The translations under genes were made by a program, and so were the position numbers. Positions 26,301 through 35,298 of a stretch of 64,000 bases of DNA are shown here, in pieces. The notes under the pieces were generated by a model. That model was not told where the DNA came from, made no database searches, and saw only the letters and a program-made list of their open reading frames with translations. Within the stretch, counting starts at the first letter, position 1, and each line of letters starts with the position of its first letter. The stretch comes from Occultella kanbiaonis (lineage in GTDB: Bacteria; Actinomycetota; Actinomycetes; Actinomycetales; Beutenbergiaceae): the NCBI RefSeq assembly GCF_009708215.1, contig NZ_CP046175.1, positions 2,046,001 to 2,110,000 of the forward strand, written 5' to 3'.

Positions 26301-27230
26301 GGCGCTCTCCAGCGAAGCCATCAGGGGCACCAGGTAGCGGGTCGCGTAGCCCCAGTAGACGATGCCCTCGGTGTACCCGCCGTCCGGGCCGTACTCCGCG
26401 AGCGCGACCGGCAGTCGGTCAAGCGCCTGCGCGATCATCGAGTTCGCCAGCTCCGGCTCCTCGTCCGCGATCGCCAAGGATGCGATGACGATCGCGCTGT
26501 TGCACACGACGTTCCAGTTGTGCTTCGCCCGGGTCCATGACGTCTCGGCGTCGTAGTGGTCCTGCGCCGGGGCCAGCCCGAGCTCCACGATCGCCGTGCG
26601 AACGACCGTACGCTGCTCGGCGTCCATCCACGAGTACAGCCAGTCGTAGGAGACCGCGTACGCGTGCAGCAGTTCCGCCGTCGACAGGAAGCTCACCGGA
26701 TTCCAGTCGCTGAAGGCAGCCACCGCGGCGAGCTCGTCGTAGGCACGCTGGGCGTAGACCTCATCCCCGGTCAGCCGGTAGGCCATCGAGAGCACGTAGG
26801 AGCGGTGCAGGACCTCCCGCGCGACGAGCAGCAGCGTCCGGCCGTCCGGGAACTCGTAGGTGGAGACCGGCTCGGTGAGCAACCCGTCCGCCGCATCGAT
26901 CAGCTCCCCGTGCAGCCGCTCGGCGAACGGGTCCGTGCCGATCTCGGCCTGGATGCGCGCCACATCGGCGTCACCGAGCATGAGTCGCGGATGAGCGCCG
27001 ACGAGCGCGGCGACGTCCTCGGGGGCGTCGATGACCGGGATGTCATCGGCGCGCGCCGGCGCCCCGATCCCGAAGGCCGGGATGAGGACGAGCGTCGCCG
27101 CGGTCATCATCGCAAGGATCGAGGGCTTCCTACGGCGCGCGGGGCGTGGTCGGTTCGGTGTTCGCACGGTGCGTTCAGCTCCATCACTGGTCGTCGGCGG
27201 CGGGTGGCTGGGCAGCGGTTTGCGGCCCAA
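23370..27230 (-). CDS. secreted multidomain heparinase II/III-like protein with discoidin, DNRLRE and C-terminal repeats
   Basis: This 1286-aa exported protein begins with a signal peptide (basic n-region, hydrophobic core near residues 38-56, ending APARADD). An alpha-helical heparinase II/III or alginate-lyase-type toroid (about 70-430; TRAKHNWNV, EGIVYWGYATRY) leads to the beta-sandwich half (about 430-690; NHSHLDLGSFV with a likely catalytic His). Then come an F5/8-type-C carbohydrate-binding domain (about 770-915), an Ig-like segment, a DNRLRE domain (about 1010-1170) and four to five 19-20-residue repeats near the end with four cysteines. It should cleave a uronic-acid-containing or similar polysaccharide outside the cell. 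The TTG at 27230 has GATAGGA upstream and lies 9 nt after the dehydratase stop; GTG at about 27170 is an alternative start. Confidence 0.75.
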   Translation of the reverse strand: MGRKPLPSHPPPTTSDGAERTVRTPNRPRPARRRKPSILAMMTAATLVLIPAFGIGAPARADDIPVIDAPEDVAALVGAHPRLMLGDADVARIQAEIGTDPFAERLHGELIDAADGLLTEPVSTYEFPDGRTLLLVAREVLHRSYVLSMAYRLTGDEVYAQRAYDELAAVAAFSDWNPVSFLSTAELLHAYAVSYDWLYSWMDAEQRTVVRTAIVELGLAPAQDHYDAETSWTRAKHNWNVVCNSAIVIASLAIADEEPELANSMIAQALDRLPVALAEYGPDGGYTEGIVYWGYATRYLVPLMASLESAVGDDFGISELPGLDRTLDFPLYMTGPTGLSFNYYDAAASSPEGGSVGAWLAARYDDPVYAWLAEELAQTNNLTYPPFYLLWQGLQDSTSPADAGAPLDRRFERLQTYLARSGWDSMANFFGFKAGQNGVNHSHLDLGSFVIDSMGMRWASELGPDSYGLPGYSSAGPDGPRWTYYRTRTEGQNTLVLNPGSGGGQALDATGTIVATGSSPGGSFVVSDLTQAYADLGVTNWDRGVALIDDRSRFLIQDEVTATEPVEPWWFMHTAAAVDVAPDGLSATLTIDGRQMSARLLEGPPGAQLSVMDAVPLPTSPAPAGQNANAGTRKLVVTGEESADFRISVLLEPLPTGADPAPAPTPTPLADWTVPPAPPASLASVTVDGEPLDGFSADSHSYVIERPAASGVPVIEAVGAAGADVHVEQAAQVPGTAVICVGAGSSCSARYTIDLLDPFRAPVVASVVGVNPAERAIDDDLATFWSAQGRGQWIQLNLPEARTVDGVSLAWSQGAAREYSFTIETSVDGATWTEALTSTSSGATAEPESHPFAPVTARYVRLIGYGSNANEWNSLADFRLVADGQTWPGAAVGEAELTGLVADLPSELTLRSATRPSIVATYSDDSTTQLGADEVELVSSAPDVAEVVDGVIVALAPGEAVIHGRYRDAAGRLAFLRADVRVVDPTQQTIVSARDGFIRDGEYAGGRYGRLPSMTVKNDPRTVGGTRQGLAVFDLSTIEAGSVVSAELTLTAGVSAGRTMQIDVMTAGTDWTESTLSWNTRPPVGTEPVGSFVAPETQQAITVDVTTAVAAAVGEELGLAFLQSPTDPQLAGATIASREAGATAPVLTVRLAVENACTRTLTGPVIDAVTVGGGEILCLDDAQVRGAVTVAAGGGLRAQDSTVRGPLDATGAVLIDLLDTEVQGPLTLTGGTGTAWLQDSTVTGPFELFDAVGEVVLVGMTVNGTLSCRSATPLVLVPGEVRNNTC

Positions 27231-27239
27231 GTTCGATTC

Positions 27240-28412
27240 CTATCGGGACTGTTCGTGGAGCCCGACGGCGTCCTCCGGGCGGATCCGGGTGAGGTCGCCG
27301 CTGTAGTGGCGCAGGTCGTGGCGCACGTAGGGATGCCGGGACATCGCCTCGAGGTCGAGCTCGACGCCCAGGCCCGGTCGGTCGGGGATGGTGGCGCGAC
27401 CGGCGATGATCGGGGGCTCATCGATGACGACGTCGCGTCGCCACGGCACGTCGGTCGCCATGGTCTCCAGCAGGCCGAAGTTCGGGATGCAGCCCGCCAG
27501 CTGGAGCGTTGCCGCGTGCGCGACCGGGCCCGAGGGGTTGTGCGGCATGAACGGGATCTGCCACATCTCCGCGATCGTTGCGACGGCGCGCGCCTCCCAG
27601 ATCCCGCCGACGTGCGAGACGTCGGGCTGCACCACATCGGCGGCGTGTCGTTGGAACACCTCCACGAAGTCCCAGCGGGTGTACAGCCGCTCGCCGAGCC
27701 CGATCGGGGTCGCGGTCGCGGACCGCAGCTCGGCCGCGTTCGCGAGGTTCCCGGGGATCAGGGGCTCCTCGAGCCACAGCAGGTCGAAGGGCTCCAGTGC
27801 CCGCGCCACCCGCAGCGCCGTGGGCATCTCGAACCTGCCGTGCGCCTCGACGATCAGTGACGCATCGTGGCCGACCTCGGTCGCGACCGCCTCGACCACC
27901 GCGAGGGCGTCGCGCAGTTCCGCACGGTCGAGGCTGCGGAAGGCCGATCCGAACGGGTCCCACTTCAGGGCTCGGTAGCCCCAGTCGACAGCGCTGCGTG
28001 CCCGCTGCGCGAACTCGGCGGGCGTGCTCGCGCCGGCGAACCAGGCATTGGCGTAGCACTCGACGTCCTGGCGGACGGCCCCGCCGAGGAGCTGGTGCAC
28101 CGGGACGCCGAGGGCCTTGCCCTTGAGGTCCCAGAGCGCCATCTCGACCGCGGAGAGTGCGCTCGTCAGGACCGCGCCGCCGCGCCAGTACGCGTCCCGG
28201 TAGGCGCGCTGCCACCACGCCTGGATGTCGTGCAGCTCGACGTCCGCGAGCCCGTTCTCGAGGTAGCGGATCGCTTCGGCCACGACATGCTCGCGGTACT
28301 CCAGGGTCGCCTCGCCCCAGCCGTAGCGGCCGTCGTCGGTCTCGAGCCGTACGAACACCCAGTTGGTGCGGTACGCGTCGCAGACGTAGGTGGTCATCGA
28401 GCGCAGCCTCAT
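27240..28412 (-). CDS. enolase-superfamily dehydratase (mandelate racemase/galactonate dehydratase type)
   Basis: The 390-aa enzyme has the superfamily capping domain (residues 1-115) and a beta-barrel with the expected acid/base and metal ligands: KWDPFGSAF, IVEAHGRF (Asp/Glu ligand position), WLEEPLIPGN, GLGERLYTRW, QPDVSHVGGI and MPHNPSGPVAHAA. These match sugar-acid dehydratases such as D-galactonate dehydratase, which convert aldonic or uronic-derived acids to 2-keto-3-deoxy acids. Substrate is not provable. The ATG at 28412 follows GAGGGTGAGG. It is first in a two-gene operon with the secreted heparinase-like gene and is divergent from a LacI regulator. Confidence 0.87.
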   Translation of the reverse strand: MRLRSMTTYVCDAYRTNWVFVRLETDDGRYGWGEATLEYREHVVAEAIRYLENGLADVELHDIQAWWQRAYRDAYWRGGAVLTSALSAVEMALWDLKGKALGVPVHQLLGGAVRQDVECYANAWFAGASTPAEFAQRARSAVDWGYRALKWDPFGSAFRSLDRAELRDALAVVEAVATEVGHDASLIVEAHGRFEMPTALRVARALEPFDLLWLEEPLIPGNLANAAELRSATATPIGLGERLYTRWDFVEVFQRHAADVVQPDVSHVGGIWEARAVATIAEMWQIPFMPHNPSGPVAHAATLQLAGCIPNFGLLETMATDVPWRRDVVIDEPPIIAGRATIPDRPGLGVELDLEAMSRHPYVRHDLRHYSGDLTRIRPEDAVGLHEQSR

Positions 28413-28432
28413 CGCATCCTCACCCTCGAGTC

Positions 28433-28448
28433 TGTTAACCGGTTGACA
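28433..28448. promoter_or_regulatory. LacI-type operator before the dehydratase operon
   Basis: TGTTAACCGGTTGACA is palindromic at 7 of 8 paired positions around a central CC|GG, the usual form of LacI/GalR-family sites. It lies 20 bp upstream of the dehydratase ATG and 131 bp before the divergent lacI gene. Confidence 0.65.
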
Positions 28449-28578
28449 CGGTGCAATTGAGCCATGCACGAGTGGTCCTGTCAAGGTTTCCCGGACGGCC
28501 GGCCGTGACGTACTCTCAAGCAGACCGCGGTGGATCAGCACCGGGCGGGAGCCACCGCGACGACCACCGGGAGGCCAC

Positions 28579-29592
28579 ATGCCGACGACGCCGAACGACG
28601 CTGCGACGCCCCGTCGGCGGACCACCATCTATGACATCGCCAGGACCGCGGGCGTGAGCGCGGCTGCCGTCTCCCTCGCCCTGAACCAGCCCGGACGACT
28701 GAGCGCGGACAGCGAGCGCCGCATCCTTGCCGTCGCGGACGAGCTGGGCTATCGCGCCAACCCGTTCGCGCGAGCCGTGGCGACCGGCACGACGCAGTTG
28801 ATCGGGCTGCTCGTCCATGACAGTGCGAACCCGGTCTTCGCCGGCGCCGTCCGCGGCGTCACCGACGCCGCCGCGAGGGTCGGTTACACCGTCGTCGTAT
28901 CCGACACCCACGATCTCGCAACACCGGTCACGACCATCCTCGAGCGACTGTTGCCGCTCGTCGACGGCGCGGTCTCCTGCTCGGCGCGGGTGACTCCCGA
29001 GGCACTGGCAGGCGTGGATGGGACGCCGATCGTCCTGGTCAACCGTGAGGTAGCGGGCCGAGATTCGGTGATCCCTGACGTCGGTGCCGCGACCCGCGCC
29101 GCGATCGAGCTGCTTGTCGGTCGGGGCCATCGGGACCTCGGGTTCATCGCCGGCCCGCAGGACTCGTGGCTGAGCCGATACCGGCTCGCCCTGCTCGAGC
29201 GTGAGGTGGCGGCCAGCACCGCGCGGCTGCAGGTGGTGGCCTCGGTCGAGCCGACGATCGACGGCGGCCGGGAGGCACTCGCCCAGCTCGAGGGCCGCTG
29301 CACCGCCGTGCTGACGTTCAATGACCTGATCGCCTTCGGCGTGCTGCTCCAGGCGCGCGATCGTGGGCTCCGGGTGCCGGAGGACCTGAGTGTGGTCGGG
29401 TTCGACGACACGTTCGCGGCCATGCTCGTGACCCCCGCACTCACCACGATCAGCACGGAGCTCGAACCGGCGAGCAGGCTCGCGACCGTTCGGCTCCTTG
29501 CCGCCCTCGGCCACCCGAACTCGGACCCGGACGCGCGGATCGAGGGCCGGCTGACCGTGCGGGACTCGGTCGGCGCGGGGCCGCACCGGTGA
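28579..29592 (+). CDS. LacI-family transcriptional regulator
   Basis: The 337-aa repressor has the N-terminal headpiece (TTIYDIARTAGVSAAAVSLA, residues about 15-65) with a hinge helix (NPFARAVATG) and a periplasmic-binding-protein-like effector domain. GGGAGG precedes the ATG. It is divergent from the dehydratase/heparinase operon and is its probable regulator through the site at 28433-28448; the inducer would be a breakdown product of the polysaccharide. Confidence 0.9.
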   Translation: MPTTPNDAATPRRRTTIYDIARTAGVSAAAVSLALNQPGRLSADSERRILAVADELGYRANPFARAVATGTTQLIGLLVHDSANPVFAGAVRGVTDAAARVGYTVVVSDTHDLATPVTTILERLLPLVDGAVSCSARVTPEALAGVDGTPIVLVNREVAGRDSVIPDVGAATRAAIELLVGRGHRDLGFIAGPQDSWLSRYRLALLEREVAASTARLQVVASVEPTIDGGREALAQLEGRCTAVLTFNDLIAFGVLLQARDRGLRVPEDLSVVGFDDTFAAMLVTPALTTISTELEPASRLATVRLLAALGHPNSDPDARIEGRLTVRDSVGAGPHR

Positions 29593-29599
29593 GACAGGC

Positions 29600-30385
29600 T
29601 CAGTCGGGTTGGCAGGTGGGGCAGTAGTAGGCCGGCCTGGTCATCGGTTCCACGCCGATCGGGGCGACCACGATCAGGGTCCGGCAGCGTCGGCAGCCGC
29701 GCCCCGCGCGCCCGTGCACGTGGGTGGTGTGCCCGGCGCGGGTGTCCCCGGTGGCCGTCAGGGACGGGCCGTCCGCCGAGCGGCGCATCAGTCGGTGTGC
29801 CGTCGCGAACAGTTCGCGCGGTGCCTGCACTCCCGAAGAGGATCGCCACGGGTTGATCCGGTGCCGCCACAACGTCTCGGCCAGGTAGATCGTGCCGATG
29901 CCCGCAGCCACGGACTGATCCAGCAGGGCCTCTCCGATGGGTCGCTCCGGGTCTGCCCGCAGGTTCGCGACGGCGGTGTCGAGGTCCGGGTCGTCGGCCA
30001 TCAGGTCCGGGCCGAGCTGCCGGAGCAGCGAGGCCTCCTCGCGGGTGCGGACCAGATCCATCATGCCCAGCTGCAGCCCGACGCAGGTCCACTGGTCGGT
30101 GCCGAGCACGGCCCGGACGTTCGGGCGCCGCAGCGGCTCGGGCGGATCCGCGGTGTGCCGGACCTGCCAGGTGCCGTCCATGCGCAGGTGGGTGTGCAGG
30201 GTGCGGCCGTCATCGAGCCGGGTGAGCAGATGCTTGCCGTAGGAGACGGTGCCGACCGAGCGCAGGCCGGTCAGGTCGTGACCGGCCAGGCTGGGCCAGC
30301 GCAGCTCGCCGCGCAGCAGGGGCCGGTCGCTCAGCGCGAGGCTGAGCCGCCGTGCGACCCGCAACAACACATCGCCCTCGGGCAT
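29600..30385 (-). CDS. nei2: Fpg/Nei-family DNA glycosylase-AP lyase
   Basis: The 261-aa base-excision enzyme starts MPEGD, so Pro2 and Glu3 (catalytic nucleophile and acid) are present after Met removal. The helix-two-turn-helix region (IGEALLDQSVAAGIGTIYLAE, about 150-175) and a C-terminal zinc finger (CRRC ... CPTC) complete the fold. It removes oxidised bases such as oxidised pyrimidines. It lies 7 nt downstream of the lhr gene on the same strand, and both are probably co-transcribed; this pairing recurs in actinobacteria. Confidence 0.92.
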   Translation of the reverse strand: MPEGDVLLRVARRLSLALSDRPLLRGELRWPSLAGHDLTGLRSVGTVSYGKHLLTRLDDGRTLHTHLRMDGTWQVRHTADPPEPLRRPNVRAVLGTDQWTCVGLQLGMMDLVRTREEASLLRQLGPDLMADDPDLDTAVANLRADPERPIGEALLDQSVAAGIGTIYLAETLWRHRINPWRSSSGVQAPRELFATAHRLMRRSADGPSLTATGDTRAGHTTHVHGRAGRGCRRCRTLIVVAPIGVEPMTRPAYYCPTCQPD

Positions 30386-30392
30386 CGGTGCT

Positions 30393-33300
30393 TCACCTCT
30401 TGTCCTGCCGCAACCTTAACCCGCGGGGCGTTGCGATGAACCCGGATTCGGCCAGGGCGGCCACCAGCGGGGAGCGTTCGGACAGCGCGGGTGCGCCGTC
30501 CGCCCGATGCACCGTGAACCGCCCGAGGGCGCCGGTCCGGGCGACCTTGGCCAGCTCCAGTGCGGCCGGTCCGAGGGCTGCCGGGTCCCGCGTGAAGGAG
30601 AGCAGGGCCTTCGCGCCACGTTCGAGGTAGAGCACCAGTTCACCACCGACGATGATGACGCTGGCGCCGACCTTACGGCCGGGCCGGTGCCCGCTGGTCT
30701 GCTCCACCATGCCCACCGGTTCCGGCCAGCCGAGCGCGGCGCCGTAGGGGTTCGCCGGGTCAGTGGCCGCCAGCAGCAGGGCGCCGACGCCGGCGCGGGC
30801 GTCCGAGCGGAGCCGGTCCACGCTCTCGGGCAGGGCGAACTGTGCGGCACCGAGGCCCTCGACGAAGTAGCCGCGACGCACCTGGCCGGTCTCCTCCAGC
30901 CCCGCCAGGACCCGGTACACGCTCGAGAACCCGCCGACGAACCTGTCGCCGACGGTGCCGCGGGTCAGCAGCCCGTCCCGCTCGAGCAGGGCGACAGCCG
31001 CGGCGGTGGCCCGGCGGGCCTCGTCCGAACGGGCCGGGACGCAGGACCACCGCCCGACGGCGTCGTCGGGCGTCGCAGGTCCGAGCGGGTTGGCACCGGG
31101 TCGGCGCAGCGCCACGGCGCGCAGCGACCGTCCGCGGGGCCGGGCCCGGTGGCTGGTGCGGGTGCCGGCCCGCGGCTTCGCGCCGAGGCGGGCTCGCAGC
31201 GGCGTGAGCGTGTCGTTGGTGGCGACTCCGCCCCAGGCCGCGTCCCAGAGGGCGTCGAGGATCTCACCGGCCTCCGGCGGGGGGTCCGTGCCGGTCCACT
31301 CGAGGCGGACCTGGGCCACGATGTCCCGGAAGAACCGACCACCACCGTCGCCGAGCACCTCGCGCACCACCCGGCCCACCGCCGTCGGGGGGTCGGAGCC
31401 GACCGGCGGGGCGAGGTCGGCCACGGCGTCCGCGGTGAGCAGTGCGACCATGCCGTCGGTGCCGGGCCCGCCACCGGCCCCGACCCAGGCGACCTCACCG
31501 GCGGAGGTGAGTTCGTCGAGCATCTCGGGTGCGTAGTCGACCACCCGGGTGGGCAGGACGAGCGATTCCAGCGCCGAGGCGGCCACGGGCGTGCCGGCGA
31601 GCTGGTCGATGGCGGTGAGCAGCCCGTCGACGCCGCGCAGCTGGCGTACCTGGTGCCACCGCGGCAGGAACACCCCGAGCGCCTCGGGCGGCACCGCCTC
31701 CACCTCCGCGCGCAGCACGGCGAGCGAGCGACGACGGATCCGGCGCAGCACGTCGGCGTCGCAGTAGTCGGGGCCGGGCAGGGCGAGGGTCTGCGCGGTG
31801 TGCGAGTCGGCGGGGCGCAGGGTGCCGGACTCGACCAGGCCGCGGTCGGTCAGGTCCCGCAGCACGGGAGCCAGGGCGGCGGTGCCAAGTCCGTACCGGG
31901 CCGCGACCTGCCCGGCGCGGAACGGGCCGTGGGTGCGGGCGTGCCGGCGGACGAGGTCCGTCAGCGCCGTCGGGACCGGGCCGGTCATGGCCTCGGGCAG
32001 GCCCACCGGGAGGGCGACCCCGAGCGCGTCCCGCAGCCGGCCGGCGTCCTCGACCACGCACCACTGCGCCTGCCCGGCGACCCGGACGCTGAGGATCCGG
32101 CGGGACGCGGCGAGTTCCGTGAGCCAGCCGTCCAGCAGTTCCGGGGTGCGCACCCGTGTGGCAAGTTCGGCGTCCGTGATCGGCCCGAGCCGACGGATGT
32201 GGTCGAGCGCGGCCTCGGCACTAGCCGCAAGGGAGTTCTCGGTGCGGAGCCCGACCTCGGCCTCGACGGACGCCAGTGCGCCCGGGTCGAGCAGTTCGGC
32301 GACGTCCGCGCCCTCGCCGAGCAGTTCGGCGAGCAGCGTCGGGTCGAGGGTGAGGGCGGCGGCCCGGCGCTCGGCCAGCGGCGCGTCCCCCTCGTACAGG
32401 AACTGGGCGACATATCCGAACATCAGGGACTGTGCGAACGGGGACGGATGGGAGGTGTGCACCTCGACGACCCGGACCCGCCGGCCCTGGACCGCCCTCA
32501 TCAGGTCCGTGAGCGCGGGCACGTCGAAGTCGTCCTGGAGGCACTCGCGCACGGCCTCCAGCACCACCGGGAAGTCCGGATACTCGGCGGCTACCGAGAG
32601 CAGCTGGGCGCTGCGCTGGCGCTGCTGCCAGAGTGGCTGGCGCTTGTCCGGGCGCCGTCGCGGCAGCAGCAGGGACCGTGCTGCTGCCTCCCGGAACCGG
32701 GCCGCGAAGTGGGCCGAGCCGGCCAGTGCCGCGACCACCTCGCGCGAGGTCGCGTCGGGTTCCAGGAGCAGATCCTCCAGCGGTACCTCGCCGGCCCTGA
32801 CGGTGGCGCCGGGGTCGGCTGTGTTCTCGGCACCGCTGGTGTCCCAGTCGGCGTCCCAGACGTCCGCGGTGTCCGGCAGGCGCAGCACGATCCCGTCATC
32901 GGAGTGCATCGCGGCCACGTCCATGCCGAACCGGCGGCGCAGGTTCGCCGCGAGCACGAGCGCCCACGGGGCGTGCACCTTCGCGCCGTAGGGGGAGTGG
33001 ATCACCACCCGCCAGTCCCCGAGCTCGTCCCGGAACCGCTCCACCACGATCGTCCGGTCGGTGCTCAGCCGCCCGGTCGCGGCCTCCTGATCGCGCAGGT
33101 AGGCGAGCAGGTTGTCCCGGGCCCAGTCGTCCAGGCCCCAGTCCTCGAGTGACTCGGGCGCGAAGGCGGCCGCGCCGATCTCCCGGATCATCGCGCCGAT
33201 CGCCCGGCCCAGCTCAGCGGGCCGGCCCGGGGCATCGCCCTTCCAGAACGGCAGCCGCCCTGGCAGCCCCGGCGCGGGGGAGACGAGCACCCGGTCCGGG

Positions 33301-35225
33301 GTGATGTCCTCGATCCGCCACGTGCTCGAGCCGAGGGTGAACGTGTCGCCCACCCGGGATTCGTAGACCATCTCCTCGTCGAGCTCGCCGACCCGTTTGC
33401 CGCCCCGCGCGCTGGTCTCCTGACCCACCACGTAGACGCCGTAGAGGCCGCGGTCCGGGATGGTGCCGCCGCTGGTCGCGGCCAGCCGCAGCGCGCCCGG
33501 GCGGCCGGCCAGGGTGCCGGCGATCCGGTCCCAGACGATCCGCGGGCGCAGCTCGGCGAAGTCCTCGCTGGGGTAGCGCCCGGCGAGCATGTCCAGCACG
33601 GCGGCGAGGACCCCGGGCCCGAGGTCCGCGAACGGCGCGGCCCGGCGCACCAGCGTGGTCAGCTCGCCGACGTCCCAGACGTCGAGGGCCGTCATCGCTA
33701 CGATCTGCTGGGCCAGCACGTCCAGCGGGTTCGCCGGCACCGTGACCGCTTCGATCTGGCCTTCGCGTGCCCGCACCGACGTGGTCGCGGCAGCGAGCAG
33801 GTCACCCCGGTGCGTGGGCAGGACGACCCCGTGGGACAGGGCTCCCACCTGGTGCCCGGCCCGGCCGATCCGCTGCAACGCGCTCGCCACCGACGGCGGT
33901 GCACCCACCTGCACCACGAGGTCCACCGCGCCCATGTCGATGCCGAGCTCGAGGGAACTGGTGGCCACCACGGCGGGCAGGACCCCGGACTTCAGTGCGG
34001 ACTCGATGGAGGTCCGCTCCTCGCGGCTCATCGACCCGTGGTGGGCACGGGCGATGATCGCATCCGCTGGTAGTGCGAGCCCGGTCCCGGACTGGGCCGG
34101 CGTCTGCGCGGCCTGCGCGGCGCCCGCGTCGACGTCCGGAGCGAGTCCGAGCCGCTCCGCCTGGACCTCGTTGATCCGGGCCGTGAGCCGCTCCGCGCCG
34201 CGGCGGGAGTTCGTGAAGACGATCGTGGACCGGTGCGAGGTGATCAGGTCGACGACCCGCTCGGTGACGTGCGGCCAGATCGACCCGCCGGACGGCTGTC
34301 GCGCCTGCGGCGCGGCGCCCGCCGCGTCACCGGACAGATCGAGGTGAGCCCCGCCGTCGGGCGCGGCGTCGCCGGAGACGACCCCGAGCGGATCGAACGC
34401 CTCGGTGCCGGGGCCGCGGGACGCCGTTGGGGTTCCGGCGACGTCCGCCAGGTCCGGGACCGGGACCACCACGTCGATCCGCAGCTCCTTGTCCACGCTC
34501 GGCTGCACGATCCGGGTGGTGCGGCCACCGTCGGCCAGGGACCGGGCGCCGGCCAGGTACCCGGCCACGGTGTCCACCGGCTGCACGGTCGCGGACAGCC
34601 CGATCCGCTGCGCCGGTGCGTCCAGCAGGGCGTCCAGCCGCTCGAGCGAGAGGGCCAGGTGGGCGCCGCGCTTGTTCCCGGCGAGCGCGTGTACCTCGTC
34701 CAGGATCACGTACTCCACCCCGCGCAGGCCCTCGCGCGCGGCCGACGTCAGCACCAGGAACAGCGACTCCGGCGTGGTGATCAGGATGTCCGGTGGCTTC
34801 GTCCCGAACGACCGCCGTTCCGAGGCGGGCGTGTCCCCGGTCCGCACGCCGACCCGCACGTCGTTGACCGGCTCGCCAAGGCCGGTGGCCAGTCGGGTGA
34901 TGCCCACCAGCGGCGAGCGCAGGTTCCGTTCGACGTCCGTGGCCAGCGCCTTCAGCGGTGAGACGTACAGCACCCGGCAGCGCCGCTCCCGCTGCGCCGG
35001 CGGCGGCGCGAGGAGCAGGTGGTCCAGCGCCCACAGGAAGGCGGCGAGCGTCTTGCCGGAACCAGTCGGGGCGACCACGAGCGCATGGTGCCCGGACGAG
35101 ATCGCCTCCCAGGCCCCGGCCTGCGCGGAGGTGGGGGCGTCGAACGCACCCGAGAACCAGGCCCGGGTCGGCGCGCTGAAGCCTGCCAGCACCCGCTCGC
35201 TCGCCTCCGTGGTCACCTGGGTCAT
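30393..35225 (-). CDS. lhr: Lhr-type large DNA repair helicase
   Basis: The 1610-aa superfamily 2 ATPase translocates 3'-5' on single-stranded DNA and unwinds RNA:DNA duplexes in characterised members. Walker A APTGSGKT is at 52-59, the DEVH box near 185, and SAT (GLSATVQP) near 230; the second RecA domain has RAHHGSMSREER and QRIGRAGHQ (about 420-500). A winged helix and Lhr core domain follow, then the long Lhr C-terminal domain (from about 860), which usually tetramerises. ATG 35225 begins a normal N-terminus; an alternative ATG lies at 35246. Neither has a clear ribosome binding site. Confidence 0.93.
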   Translation of the reverse strand: MTQVTTEASERVLAGFSAPTRAWFSGAFDAPTSAQAGAWEAISSGHHALVVAPTGSGKTLAAFLWALDHLLLAPPPAQRERRCRVLYVSPLKALATDVERNLRSPLVGITRLATGLGEPVNDVRVGVRTGDTPASERRSFGTKPPDILITTPESLFLVLTSAAREGLRGVEYVILDEVHALAGNKRGAHLALSLERLDALLDAPAQRIGLSATVQPVDTVAGYLAGARSLADGGRTTRIVQPSVDKELRIDVVVPVPDLADVAGTPTASRGPGTEAFDPLGVVSGDAAPDGGAHLDLSGDAAGAAPQARQPSGGSIWPHVTERVVDLITSHRSTIVFTNSRRGAERLTARINEVQAERLGLAPDVDAGAAQAAQTPAQSGTGLALPADAIIARAHHGSMSREERTSIESALKSGVLPAVVATSSLELGIDMGAVDLVVQVGAPPSVASALQRIGRAGHQVGALSHGVVLPTHRGDLLAAATTSVRAREGQIEAVTVPANPLDVLAQQIVAMTALDVWDVGELTTLVRRAAPFADLGPGVLAAVLDMLAGRYPSEDFAELRPRIVWDRIAGTLAGRPGALRLAATSGGTIPDRGLYGVYVVGQETSARGGKRVGELDEEMVYESRVGDTFTLGSSTWRIEDITPDRVLVSPAPGLPGRLPFWKGDAPGRPAELGRAIGAMIREIGAAAFAPESLEDWGLDDWARDNLLAYLRDQEAATGRLSTDRTIVVERFRDELGDWRVVIHSPYGAKVHAPWALVLAANLRRRFGMDVAAMHSDDGIVLRLPDTADVWDADWDTSGAENTADPGATVRAGEVPLEDLLLEPDATSREVVAALAGSAHFAARFREAAARSLLLPRRRPDKRQPLWQQRQRSAQLLSVAAEYPDFPVVLEAVRECLQDDFDVPALTDLMRAVQGRRVRVVEVHTSHPSPFAQSLMFGYVAQFLYEGDAPLAERRAAALTLDPTLLAELLGEGADVAELLDPGALASVEAEVGLRTENSLAASAEAALDHIRRLGPITDAELATRVRTPELLDGWLTELAASRRILSVRVAGQAQWCVVEDAGRLRDALGVALPVGLPEAMTGPVPTALTDLVRRHARTHGPFRAGQVAARYGLGTAALAPVLRDLTDRGLVESGTLRPADSHTAQTLALPGPDYCDADVLRRIRRRSLAVLRAEVEAVPPEALGVFLPRWHQVRQLRGVDGLLTAIDQLAGTPVAASALESLVLPTRVVDYAPEMLDELTSAGEVAWVGAGGGPGTDGMVALLTADAVADLAPPVGSDPPTAVGRVVREVLGDGGGRFFRDIVAQVRLEWTGTDPPPEAGEILDALWDAAWGGVATNDTLTPLRARLGAKPRAGTRTSHRARPRGRSLRAVALRRPGANPLGPATPDDAVGRWSCVPARSDEARRATAAAVALLERDGLLTRGTVGDRFVGGFSSVYRVLAGLEETGQVRRGYFVEGLGAAQFALPESVDRLRSDARAGVGALLLAATDPANPYGAALGWPEPVGMVEQTSGHRPGRKVGASVIIVGGELVLYLERGAKALLSFTRDPAALGPAALELAKVARTGALGRFTVHRADGAPALSERSPLVAALAESGFIATPRGLRLRQDKR

Positions 35226-35285
35226 TCTGCCCCGGGCCGCCGACATCGGATCGCCCGGTGCGCACGCGTTGTCGGTGGGGTGACC

Positions 35286-35291
35286 TACGCT
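35286..35291 (+). promoter_or_regulatory. -10 element of the DUF3046 gene
   Basis: TACGCT ends 7 nt before the GTG at 35299. Confidence 0.45.
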
Positions 35292-35298
35292 GGCCCGC

